Shown in pieces: positions 22,276 through 34,900 of a DNA stretch of 64,000 nt. Location: assembly GCA_947179485.1 (NCBI GenBank), contig OX359250.1:2191661-2255660 (forward strand), read 5' to 3'. Each line of letters begins with the position of its first letter. Positions within the stretch are counted from its first letter, which is position 1. The translations under genes were made by a program, and so were the position numbers. The stretch is from Allacma fusca (Eukaryota > Arthropoda > Collembola > Symphypleona > Sminthuridae). Under the pieces are notes generated by a model. It searched no databases. It had not been told where the DNA came from and saw nothing but the letters and a program-made list of their open reading frames with translations.

Positions 22276-22745
22276 CAGGGTTGGGGTTTTTTTTGGTTTT
22301 TTTGAAAAAAACCAAACAACCAGGTTTTTTTGGTTTAAACCGGGTTTTTTTGGTTTAAATAAATTTTCAATCCAAAACATTCATTAATATGCAAAAACAT
22401 ACGAATTTGAACAAATTTACTTATTTCCCAAACTCAGTAAGTATCACTAAGCATTAAATATTTAATAATTTTAGATATAATTTTAATGATAACTTTGCAG
22501 CATAAACACAAGTTTGGTATTTTTAATTTTACAAACGATTCCGAATTTCTAAATGTACAAGACTAAAAGCTAATAGTATTATTTACTTCACTAAAGTTTA
22601 ACTACACAATATCACAGTAACTGCACAAGTTTTGTGCACGACGAAATATAAGCATTTTGGATGGAAAACATTACAATTTTAGGTGTTTGGTTTAAACCAT
22701 TGGTTTTTATAAAAAAACCGTTTGGTTTAAACCAAACCAACCCTG
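22276..22745. mobile_element. hAT MITE with GGTTTAAACC palindromes
   Basis: The ends CAGGGTTGG and CCAACCCTG are flanked by GTATTTCT at 22268-22275 and 22746-22753. Both sub-terminal regions contain GGTTTAAACC palindromes and GGTTTTTTTG runs. 470 bp, non-coding. Confidence 0.92.
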
Positions 22746-22894
22746 GTATTTCTTGACACATACATTTGGAATAAAATGTAATATGTGCCGATTTGGGTTG
22801 AAACTGTGTTCTTAAGGAGAATTAGTAATAATAATTAGCTTCTACACAAAAATAGTGTTCCGCAGTTCCGTTGATTTCGGTTAAATAATGCCAG

Positions 22895-23727
22895 GGCCCT
22901 ATTTCATAAATAATACAACCCGACAATGACAATTTTACAAGTACAATTGTATTATTGACAATTTACAAGTACAGGCGTTTCATAAACAATTCTCAAACCA
23001 ACCGTAATTACTGGTGCATATTTACAAGTTGTCATGGAGGAGTAATATCCAAGACCCGGGAATTGTCATACAGTAAGCCAATTCAAGTACTCAGTTTGAT
23101 AAACCGTGCTGACGTCCAATCCCATGGTACTATGACCCGTTTCTGAACCATGTCATTGCAGTCAAGAGCTGTTGCTCGGTTGTTATTGCAAAATTGCAAG
23201 AAGTTTTATGCAAAAGCTTTCCACTAATTTTACCCACACTATATTTAAATGTGCATTTGGATGTTCTGAATTGTTCGATAAAGTAGAATGAATTGTGATT
23301 TTCAAAACTGATTCGGGGTTTAAATTTTCTCCTTGCTCTTTCACGAGAAATTTGATCATTTTCGTCACTTTCACTAATTTATTGTATCGAGTAAAAAATT
23401 CATAGTTTACTGTTTAAATAAATATTATTTATACACAATATATGTTTATATCTATATCAAAACAATTTTATAAACTCTATTTACAATTTGACAGCGGTTT
23501 AAGGTACTGTCACTTTTGAGCGACAATTGTAAGTCACTTGTAATTACGCTGGTATATGAAACGTAATAATTGTAAATCATTTACAATTTCCTGTCATTGT
23601 CAGTCGATTTTTCCTGTCACTGGTCATTGTCAAACTACGGTTTATGAAATCATATTTCAATTGGCAGCTGACAATTTGTCATTTTTCACTTGTAATTGTC
23701 GGATTGTAATGTTTATGAAATAGGGCC
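22895..23727. mobile_element. TIR element with GGCCCTATTTCATAAA ends and CAG target duplication
   Basis: GGCCCTATTTCATAAA at the left matches TTTATGAAATAGGGCC at the right, and similarity continues inwards (ACAATCCGACAATTACAA type) for about 38 bp. CAG lies on both sides (22892-22894 and 23728-23730), suggesting a 3-bp duplication. Near both ends TTTACAAGT/ACTTGTAA motifs repeat. No transposase remains. Superfamily not assigned. Confidence 0.85.
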
Positions 23728-23929
23728 CAGAAGTCACAACGTGATATATCGTTGTATCGTTCCTCGATATCGTTATCGGTAATTTTTCACAGAACGATAA
23801 CGATATGAGCATGCTTACCATCAGCCCATAAAAGGCTAGAAAATATTTAATTCCGACATCTTGTTACAAGATTTATTCTAGATTTTTAAAAAAATGCTCC
23901 GTCCTAGTCCTAGTAGTCAAAGATTCTCG

Positions 23930-24445
23930 ACAAATCAATTTCGGTGGCCTGGGACTTGAACACGTGAATTAAAGTCTTGAGTTATTTTGGGGAAAGTCGC
24001 ATTAGAAAATCGTATTATTATCACCTCAGTGTTATTAAACATTTTTAAGAACAACAGAATATGAACCAGGTCACAGAATCTCATTTTCTTTATCTTTGCT
24101 TTTAAAGATAAACCTGAACCTTCGTTTCCGGTTTTACAGATCTTGTCCACCACTTTCAACCTAGAGAAATGTAATAGCTCCCCCGCAAGCCCAAGATATT
24201 TGCTACCAAAGGAGTCAAAATATTTTTGAAACGAATTCTGAGCAAACAGTTGAAATAATTGAACCATTTTTTTACTACCTTGGCCACTGTAACGGAAGTT
24301 TTTGAGTAGCAGGATGAAACAAATTTTGAAAAATCTAAAAAATGATTTGCTAAATCGTGGGGGAATTATATAATTTTCACAGTTGTCCCTAATGTTGGCT
24401 AATGTGGGGGAACCACCTGGGGGACTATAACGTACCAGCATAATA
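23930..24445 (-). repeat. Member of the GGGTGTTTCA long-arm repeat family
   Basis: A 215-codon open frame spans most of this stretch, but its translation (NIRDNCENYIIPPRFSKSFF) aligns with that of the repeat at 42170-42360 (INKCDERFSIPSCFSKSF). It is therefore a shared repeat arm and not a gene. The outer edge is CCAGGTGGTTCCCCC near 24420. Confidence 0.55.
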
Positions 24446-24599
24446 GTATGCCGTATGTTATGCTGCGTATATGGTAAAGCTAGAAAGAAGCTCCAAGGGA
24501 AACTCATGCTAGTCAGACTTTTCCCTGAAAATGTACCTAAGAGTTTACCCACCATTTTGTTGGATATGCATTTTTTTAGCATAAAATGAATTTAAAAGT

Positions 24600-25855
24600 A
24601 CTATTGCGTGGTAAATATGAAAAAGTATATTTTAGAAGCATTTTAATTAAAATAGGCATAGTAGACATTTGGCAGTTTTAGGTATGATACACATTATTTA
24701 ACTTCCTATGTTTCACCAAATGTATTCTCAGATTTTTCAAAATTATTTTCCATCTGTTAGATCAAAACTCAGAGGCTACAGCGGTTAATGAAGTCCGACA
24801 AAGTCAGGATTTTTTGGAAACGCCCAAATGTTTACGTTTAAATTGTTCAGTCTTTCTGTTTTGACGCTTTCACTGGAACAATTTTTTGGCTTGGAAAGAT
24901 GAAATTAGGCTCTAATAAAAATTAGAAAGCAATAAAGAAATGCAAAATAAAACTACTTGTCTCCAGACGATGAATTTTTCCAACCTGGCTGATTCTTCTT
25001 ACTGGAGGTGTTCAAAAAAATTCGAACATTTCAAAAAATGAAAATCATAGTCACTGCGAATCCGTCGGTCAAATCATCTTCATTAAAGTATTCAGCCCTG
25101 AGTATTGAAGTAAGGCCTAGCTGTAATTTTGACAGTCTCGACAGACTTTTTCTTCATTCTTCTTAATTCATTATGAACCCTGCATTACGCAAAGGAACTA
25201 AGGATCGTCACAGTAATTTTGAAAAAGTAGATATTCAAGCAGACAAAGGGCTTAAAATAGTTTAAGAAATCATTGAATGTTTCTCAAGTTACTCTGGAGA
25301 TATCTTTGAGAGAAGCGCATTTCGTTGTTACGATATCTTGGTGATGCATTTCCGATAAGACTATGCTAACACTGCTAACTGAGATGGTTGTATAAAAATG
25401 AACCCCTAATAGATATTTGCTTTTAAGTATTACTTCATTATATTTGAATTGAATTCAGATTCATTTCTTCGCGTTTGTTCATATTCGATGAATATTTTAA
25501 CTTTTAGTTGGGATATACATGAGCACTTGAATGGAAGCCATAAGCATCGAACATATTGAATGAAGCAACATCTCGGGACCACGATTTTTAACATATATTC
25601 AAATAATTTATTGCTTTTTTTACAGTAATAAGGTCATGTTTAAATGTAACACCAATCAATTTTCATTTTTTAGAAAAATATGCAAAACATCGATTTTTAC
25701 TCTAAACAGATTCCAGGCGATGTGAAACAACTGAAACCATATATTCTATAATGTCCTCTCTTACAGAGCTGCCGTTTGGTACATAAAATGATTTTGTCGA
25801 TCTTAGGCAGGACATGAGTATTCAGTTTATGTGAAGAATTGCCAGAGTTCCTCAA
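24600..25855. other. Intergenic between the two genes
   Basis: AT-rich, with no exon, repeat termini or RNA gene I can support. It contains the 3' flank of the Kazal gene at its right end. Confidence 0.5.
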
Positions 25856-25857
25856 GT

Positions 25858-25863
25858 TTTTAT
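25858..25863 (-). promoter_or_regulatory. Polyadenylation signal of the Kazal gene
   Basis: AATAAA on the minus strand, about 65 bases after the inferred stop codon. The position fits; cleavage is not demonstrated. Confidence 0.6.
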
Positions 25864-25929
25864 TCATTATTCTTCGTTCGCAGTGTCTGCCTCTGTATAT
25901 ATGTACATAAACACGGCCTTGCTATATTA

Positions 25930-25995
25930 TCAATATAAATAGTTCTTGATCTCTTGTACAGGATGTCCACATTTCCCATGATGCTTTTTACTAAC
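25930..25995 (-). CDS. Kazal gene exon 11: last cysteine and stop
   Basis: Preceded by a strong polypyrimidine tract and AG. Encodes [20 protein letters not shown] and one more Tyr before TGA at 25932-25930. It supplies the sixth Cys of domain 9 at an x13 spacing, as in agrin-type Kazal domains, which supports the join. Confidence 0.75.
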   Translation of the reverse strand, partial: VSKKHHGKCGHPVQEIKNYLY

Positions 25996-28900
25996 CTAAA
26001 AAAGGAAAAATACAATTATTCAAGAACCTTGATTTCACCAAGTATAGCCCGAATTAAGAAATAAAACTACTTGCCAACGATCTCGAACGACAGTTTTCAA
26101 TTTCGAGGAAACATTTATTTGAGTAAGTTTTGTTATCCGTGCCACAGATTGGATCGAATTCAGCAGGACATATGCGAGAGCAACCCCGCATTTGGAAAGA
26201 TGACAAACATCTTTTGAAAGGGATTACATACATATGCTTCCTGTAAATAATACATTTTATGATAATATTAAATCTGCGTGTACATTACATTAATAATTAC
26301 AATGCTAAGAAACTCACCCACAATTGAGGCTCCTCATTTCACATTCATTTCGATAAAATTTCCCATCTGACCCACAAACAAATTCACGACGATTTTCGCA
26401 AACTGCATTGCAGTGCTTAGTGGTCTGACATCGGTCAAGTGTAACAGAAACTACTCGCTGTCCACACGTTTCCTTTTTCATCTCACATTCAGATCTGAAA
26501 CGATATAAGTCCGTTGGTATTGGCAATAATACAAAAGAAAATAAATTTTTTTCTCAAATGAAGACTGGTCACCTGTAAACATTTCCATCTGAGCCGCAAA
26601 CTGGTACATCGCTGTAGGAACTGTCAGAACAATTTTGAGGTCCGCATGGGTCAATCGTGGTAAAATTTGTACACGTTCCCCAGTGAGCAAGTTGAACACC
26701 TTTCCTGTACAGCAAAGTAGAGTTGTTACGATTATTACATACTTTGGTATACCTACATGTACACCATCCTCTCAGGCATTCAATTACGAGCAAGCATATT
26801 TATAATCAAGGACGAGGTAGCAAAAGGACAAAACAAAACATAATTTAAAGATAGAGTAGAGTCATTAATTTTAATATTCCCAGACTCAATGTTATCAGTG
26901 ACAGACAAAATGTAGAATATATGGAACAGGGTCATTTTCAGTTTGGGAATATTCAGATTGCAGATAGGAAGACTCAGTCATGCCCTGAAATAATTGGACT
27001 CTTAAAAGCTGTTACTACCACGTAATTAGAAATTATTTAAAAGCAGTAGATCGTTTTACGTCTATCAATACGTTGTTCTAACCTGCAAGTAGCAAGTTGC
27101 ATTTTACACCAATTTTCATAGGTTTTTCCGTCCGTCCCACACACCGGATCCCAATGTGTTCCACATTTTATAATTTTGCAACGTTCCACCTTGGGCAGAC
27201 AACTGCCCAGTGCAACTTTCTCCACGTGAAACTTTTGAGGACTTCAATCACAACAAAATAAATATTTAATTTCGAGCTAGCAGTAATTTCTCGAGTAAGT
27301 ACTCGAGTAAGCACAAAGAGTGTCCTCAAACTTTTGTCTCCCCTCTTGCTCATATGAGCTGACGTGTAATGACATAACTTTCATAACAAGTGTATTACAG
27401 ATTTTCCAAAAATACACACCTTCTCAATCTCAACCCTTCCGGTTAGTGATCATAAATGTGAGGCAAAGTTTGATTTTTCCTGGAAAACTTGCCTTCAAGT
27501 TTTTTTCTATTTAAATCAATTTAGCCAAAAATTGAGCTGGACCCCCATTAATAATAAATTCCACAGTTAAAATTGTGGTAAAGTACCAATTACTAACTTC
27601 AGTATTTGATCACACACGGTCAATATATAGCAAGAAATTAAGGTTATGTTTGACCAAACCAAACATTTTCTATTAGGGCGGCAAATCCAGTTTTGTTTAA
27701 ACTATATTTGGAAACAAAGGATTTGAAATTTGAATACCATTTTCTTGAAAAAATTCAGACTTTGCTTCACACATTTTACTACTGTGATCTAATGGATTGA
27801 CAAGGTAAATATATTTGATAGAAAATTCTACAAAATTTGAGAGAATAAAATTTAGATGAGACAACGGGGGACAAACGTTTTGAAACACCCATTACTATAT
27901 TGAACTGTAAGAAATGTAATCCTTGAATCCCATCTATGATATTAGTTCAAGTCTAGCGCAGAAGCTATATGGTATACCACCTCTGAGGCTTGTATCTTCT
28001 GTTAAAAAAGTTTACGTTCTTAGAAATACTCCGAAGGTTACAACACAAATATATTAAAAAGGTAGGTCACTGCATAGCTAAAACTAAGTTTAAGTTAGAA
28101 CAAAATCTGTTTGATAGCGGACGGGAAATATGCAACGGTGGTCATTTTTTCATTATACTAACATCGCATCGCCACAATCTTTAATTTCCCCACCTATTTT
28201 CACTTAATTTCGATGACAAAGATGATTTTATTAACATAACAATAATATTTAATATCATTAATAATTACTCTAATTAGATGAAAGAATATCAAAACAGTTG
28301 TAAGAATTAATTACTGGTGAAAACAAATCATGCGTAAGTTAATACTAATCCAGTCTGTTAACTGTATGTGTAGCTATAGTTACGTATGGTGTGGGTGTTT
28401 AAAGCTTCTGTCTAACAGATAAAAATGTTTGGTTCACAATTGAACCAACAATTTTTTAAAACTGCACCAAATCTGGATGAACAACTTTTTTTCTACGAGA
28501 TATTAACAGGTAGCGCAAATAACGATGAAAATCAGATACATAAACACTGATTTGAACTTAACGGATGGAAAATACTCAATGTAACCGGTAAGCGTTAGAT
28601 TTAGCGCTTACGTCTGTAGTCCGAGCGTTAAAATAGCTTTATCCTTTCATCTAAATAACAACCCAGTTTACCCAATTTGTCTGACACTTACAATTAGTAA
28701 CAATCGTAGTAAAGCTGGTGCGCTAGACTTGTTCCTAAATTAACAAAATATTGGTGTCTCAAATACAATGTCTCGAATTGAGTTGTAATCAAATTTATAA
28801 TACAATTTTGAAATCGAATTACAAATAAGGTCAAACCACAAATCAAAACAAATAAATATGAATAAGTAAGAATGAAAAATATTCCTCAAATTATTATTAC

Positions 28901-31900
28901 CCGCAGTTCATAAGACGAAGTTCGCATTCATTGTCATACAAATTTCCATCCGAGCCACAGACCGGGTTAAATCCTTTATGATCGCAAGTGGAAGAGTCTG
29001 GGCAACCCAACTCTGCTCTTCTATTACTGACACAATGAGAAATTGGAACCTCAAAAACATGCTTCCTAAATCCAAAAAAAAATCAATATTTATTATTCAG
29101 ACCATATGTATACACTTCAGTGTGACGATCATCATTTGTTCCTCTCTAGGTTATGAGTCACTCCCCCATTTGGAAGTGACTCGTAAAATATTTGCTTCTC
29201 CCAGTTTGTAGCAAATTGTTTTCCAGATTTTCTAAGATTCATTTCATTGACATGGGTTAATATTTGAGGTTATCCGGTCAAGAAACGCCAGGCAAAGTTG
29301 TTTTTTTCAGAATGTTTATTTCGTCATTTTTATGATTTTCGCAGAAAATCTTGTAGAAAATTGTACAGGCTTTCTATAAAGCTATCTGACAAGACTTTAC
29401 GTTAAGAATTGTGGACATGATCAGAAAAGATCCGGATCAAGGTTGGAGAAATTAAGCTTCAAGGGCAAAAGCGAGGAAGATGCGGAAAAATTGCTTTAAC
29501 AAAAGGTATTTCTGATGTGGCTAATTTTTTGTCCTGTCCGGCGTTTATAGAAAAATTTCCAATGGTTTTATGCTCTACTTTTGCAGCTAATTTTATGGGG
29601 ATACATTTAAGTCTAATAATAAAATTTCCTACAAGGTAAAATCCAAACATTGTCCAAAATCTGCGAAAATCAAATATTTAAAAAATTGACATTTTGGAAA
29701 AAACCGATTTTGCCGGAGGTTTCTTGACCGGATAGCCTCAAATATTGACCCAGGTCAATGAAATAAATTTTAGAAGTTCTGGAATTAAATTTGCTACAAA
29801 CTAGGGGAATCGAATATTTTGTGAGTCACTCCCTTATAGGGGCTAAAGGGGATATATGATTATGGTCACCACTGTACATAACTGTTTTAATTTTTTAATG
29901 GGTTCACCTCACCCATTGGTTTTAACTCTATGAGAAAACAAATGAATCGCTTACCCACAGTTTTTCATCTTCATGGCACATCCATTATGATATAGTCTTC
30001 CGTCGGATCCACAGGTCGGCTTTGAAATTCGCCAGCAAGATTCTCCACAGTGCTTTGTTGTTTGGCAGCGTTTCAATGAAGTTCGAACTACACCTTGTCT
30101 AAAAAATAGCAGTGATGATTTAGTGAAAACATTCGACATTCTTATAACCGCATCACCACATGTGTGGTTATTGGTTTTATGCATACTTATAAATGAGCAT
30201 AGATGCATGAATCTGAAGCCTGTTTGAGGCTGCGATAGTGAGTGTTTGTACACCTACATAAAGTTATTTGAAGACACACACATCTTATTCATTAGGTAAC
30301 AATCGTCAAGCGAGAGGTTAGGGAAAGCTGATGTGCATTAAATACCATACTTTGTAGAGACACTTTATTACATTTCATGAGGACTTCAGGACTCATACTG
30401 CACCTGCCAAATCCCACTTAAAAAGGGTATGAGTCATTGTGAAGTGTCCCTGAACTATTACCCTATCAAGGTCGCCGATACCTTACCATTGTGTCAATTT
30501 TACACGCTTGGGCATGCACTTATACCCTACTCAATATTATGAATGTATTTTCACACGAATTTATGAAAATGTACAGTGGATGCTAGGACCCTTATGTTAC
30601 TACGACTAGAGGTCGCAAACTAAGCCTCACTCCCCTAATATATGCATTGAAATGTATTTACACGTAAAATCACCTCATGTCAAAAGAAATTGAAATTGAC
30701 TTTTATTACTTTATACTTAACTCTTAATTAGATCTCACAATTGGATTTGTCCAGACAGAATAACATTATGGTTTGGTAGTAAAACTGACGTAAAAACACA
30801 TGAAAACCATGTGGCCTTCGTTAATTTTACATTGCTCATTTTAAACACGTCATGGGTGAGTATTAAAATCATCGATATGTGATTATTTACGTCACCCCAG
30901 ACTGGGGCGCTTCGAGAAAGTCAGCACAGCAAGATAATGAATGTAAATAATTTGCAAACAATATCATGCAAATATTCGGTTGAAATCAGATATAAATGTC
31001 ATAAAATGCGTTTCTGATCTTCAATGAAATAATTTTCTGAGATCAAACTGCAGCACCAATTACAACCATTCAATGCCAAAGTAGCTTAAAACACAGCTTC
31101 GCTGTGTAAAGTTCGGTTTAAATCGATTCTTGAGTTATCGCCATCCTAGGCACACGGAGACCCGCTGTTTGTTATAAGGGTACAGCGCTGCCTTAAAAAC
31201 CGTCTAGACTAAAACTTGGAGTTTGAAAAGCATTCGAGAATGATTACGTGGGCTAATCTTTCATCCGTCTCAGAACGTTATATTTGAACGAACTCTGGAG
31301 CAGAATTTATATTTAACTCTGTAAAACGTTCTTTTATCTGATTAGAACACAACACTGACGTAAACCAGAATGTGTTCAAATATTATTACTCTAAGGAAAA
31401 CATGCTATTATAACGGAGTTTCTTACGTGAGAGTGTACTGTATTAGATTCTGCATCGTTCCATTAGCTATAGTGTGTACAGTACTATGCAGAGATGCGCA
31501 AAGGAAATAACCTTCCTTCAAGCCTTCGAAGGCAAAAATTCAGTAAAAATTTTCCCTTCAACATGTCGTAGAATGAAGCCCTCTAAAAAATCTGCCTTCC
31601 TTCACCCTTCCTTTCAAAATACATACTCATTTTTGCCTACAGCCTTCTCCTAAAATTAGCCTTCCTTCAATTTTAAAAAACAACCCGCTTAAAAAAGTTT
31701 TGCACGAGCAGGATTCAGTGCCGTGAGGAGAGCGGGTACACATTGTCGGTTGTGAGTTCATGAATTGGCTGTATTGTTGCGCTAGCAGCAAAATGCCGTT
31801 GCAGATGCTATGGTTTTACGTTATAGATATTTCGTGTACATGGAAGCCTTCACGGCCTTAGAGGGCTAATATTTAGGAACCCTTCCTTCACAATCCTTCG

Positions 31901-34900
31901 CTACTAGTTTTTGTGAAGGCTTCCTTCAGCCTTCAAAAAAAAGTATCCCCATCCTTCCATTCCTTCTGCAACGTTAAGAAAGTTACCTTTCCGCCTTCAA
32001 GGAAGCCTTCTTGGAAGGCTAGCCTTCGAAGGCTGCGCATCTCTGGTACTATGAAAATGAAAACTGTCCGGCTGTCCGGCATAAAAATTCCCACATAAAA
32101 ATCTTAAACCTGGACACCTGGAGGAAAAATCTCGTACTGGCATTAAAAAGCTCCCGCGCACTTTTCCTACCAGGTTTCTTAGTTTAGTTAGTAAAAATAT
32201 CAGTTTAAAATTCTCTGGTGGAGATTCCTCCAAACACGGTGACTGCGTACCAATTTTTATCAATACAGGCTTGTGGAGACTACACTAGACTTAATCCTTA
32301 ATAATTTCTTCCATATCCGATTTTTTTTCGTGAACGTTGGAGTGAATATTCCGGACCACGATGTCATGTTTGTGTCCTCTTATGAAAACAAAATGTTATC
32401 AGTGTTCCCGAAACCCCTTGTCGATTACTATTCTTATGCACTGCGAGCTCTGCTCCGATTCCCGAACTCATTCAGGTTCAGAAATTGCGTAGTTAGAGAT
32501 CCTTGTTTCCGATTTGTTTTCGAATTTCGGGTCTCGAATAATTAAACATATACTCACACCCAAATACCTTGGTCATAACCATTCCGCTGCTAACTCCAGT
32601 AGACTGAGATACCAGTAGAAATCGTAAATAAAGTTAATCGTTATATTTATAGAAATTACAATTTTTTTATCAAACAAACATACCCACAAGTTTTAAATTT
32701 CATTTCGCAAGTTGATTTGTACACATTTCCGTCAGACCCGCACACGGGACCGTCTTTTGGAGCATACTTACAGGACACCGGACAATTCTCACGAAAAGCA
32801 GTCGAGTTCATGCAAGGACCGGAGTGAGCTAAGGCGATTCCTTTCCTGTAAAGAGTAAATACACAGTAGAGTTAACTATTGAGTTCAATGCAAATTATCG
32901 TCTTCATTCTTGCTACAATGACCACTGGAATTCAAAGGTACTGGAAGTTACAACTGGTCCTTGCAACTTAAACTTATTCTATCCAATTTTGTCAGTTTGG
33001 AAATTTGGACCTGCACCGATTCCGATACAATATTAAAAGCCAACCCAGAAACTGAACGTTATAGAATAGAATGCATCAATTATGAAGTGAGTCAAATTTT
33101 CTTCCAACCAACTCAAGCTACAATTCCCTCTAAATTAGACAAAGCCAAATCTAATTTACTAGTACCTGTACCCAAAAACTGAACCCAAGGGTACCTTGCT
33201 GTACTCTAATTAAATGTGGGAATCATGTTCCATGATTTAAATAACAACCACAAATTACCTTGAAAACTATTATTTATGCCGCAAAAATTTATTTCAAACA
33301 TTTTTTCATTACTTGAGTATGAAGTTTTATAAGATGCTTTGGTTTTAATGGTACTTGGTGTTAAGATAAATTGAGTATAGATTCCCCTAGACCACATAAG
33401 GGAACCACTCATAAAACATTCGATTTCCCCATTTTGCAGATCACTCTTTTCCAGATTTTTTCAAACATTGTTTCATTAACCTAGATTTGTCACTGAGGTG
33501 GTCAGGGGTGGTATTTGTTTTGTACCACCGTCTTCAAAACTACACAAGAACGCTCTTCTGTGCCATGAATTATGTCGGTGACTTTTAACATCTCGTATGT
33601 CCTAACTACATATTTCATAAACCAAATTTACTTCAGATTCGCGATCTACGCACCCAATTTACTCTTTAAACAGTTACAGTAAAATAAAATGCTTAAATAT
33701 GATGGGACAAATGATATTTGAGAATAAACTTTGACCAGGAACAATTTGTAATGTTAAGATTCTCAAACAACCCGAATTTGCTTCATGTTTTTGACTTTTG
33801 ACCATTGCGATCACAATTCTTGGTTTGAATCGGAAAAGAATTTACCTGAAAATGGGGGAATCGCATCATTTAAGCCATCGTCTCTTATATGGGCTAGGGG
33901 TACAAAGGGATGAGAAACACCCTGTACCAGATGTGTTTATCCTTCGAAGAATAGCCTTCAAAGAAGGCTTCCTGGAAGGCGGCAGACCGATTTGTCAGCC
34001 GAATGAAGGAATATGGAAGGCAGGCTTTAAATAATTAACCGAGTCGCCCGAGGGGCGAGTTCGAAGTAGCCTTTGATTACAATTAAAGGCATCAAGCGGA
34101 TGGTGCTTTGTATAAAATACAAGTGACAAGTGGGTCTGTTCAGTTCATGCAAGTTTTTAAAGCATGTATTAAGTTTTACAATGATTGAAAAATGAAGGTA
34201 GGGTTCTATTGGGTGAAAGGGTGAATTTACATATTAAAGGTTTCATTCATTGGTAGGAAGACATTTTGACACCTCTGTCCTGCACACTGCTGATTGACCG
34301 TGTGGCAGTTATTACGAGAACTCTACATACAACTGACCCGATTTAATGAAAAATAGTTTGGAAGAACAAAATATTTGGCAACCATTGTAGCCACATTACA
34401 CTCAGCTGCTCTGACAGTCTGCAAAAACATTATTACTGCATCATCAAATACAACCACGGTGATGACAGTCCGTTAGATGTCGAAAGCTTGGGTATAATTT
34501 AGCTTGTTTAAAAAAGTTTGCTACTCATACCATAGATATGGAATCAATTATCATTTATATGTATTCATGCGTCAAGGGTGTCATTATAAATATTGCTTTT
34601 CATCCCAGATATACATAATTCAGGTTCAAAATCATAATTCAACAGTTAAGTTCAATTAATTTTAATTACCGTGCAACTTACTCTTCTGTCATGAATTTTG
34701 TCTTTCTTTTGCTTGGTTGAGCAAGTTTTTATCTGAGGATACAATGTTAATGTCATTAATGAAGCCATTGAAGATTTCCTTTTGAGTGATAAGGAATAAA
34801 TGAGAGACGAAAACTAGCTTCATCGACAAGTCTATAGAATTTCGTATTTGCAGACAAGATGCAGTTGCACATGAAGGAAAAAATTCCAATAGGGACAGGC

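Larger units (their letters stand above)
21667..23815. mobile_element. Possible older TIR element hosting two later insertions
   Basis: The left edge CATGTTCATACCGATACGATA and the reverse complement of the right edge GATAACGATATGAGCATG resemble each other, and both are rich in ATATCGTT motifs. No convincing target duplication. Elements 22276-22745 and 22895-23727 lie inside. Confidence 0.45.

Noticed and set aside
23935..24582. 215-codon minus-strand open frame
   Set aside because: Its central part aligns in translation with the repeat arm at 42170-42360, so it is a repeat and has no known domain.
26478..26699. 73-codon minus-strand frame between Kazal exons
   Set aside because: It reads exon 8 in the wrong frame and runs through the intron; the cysteine pattern is only present in the other frame.
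27168..27353. 61-codon minus-strand frame overlapping Kazal exon 7
   Set aside because: Wrong frame for the Kazal cysteines; a shadow.
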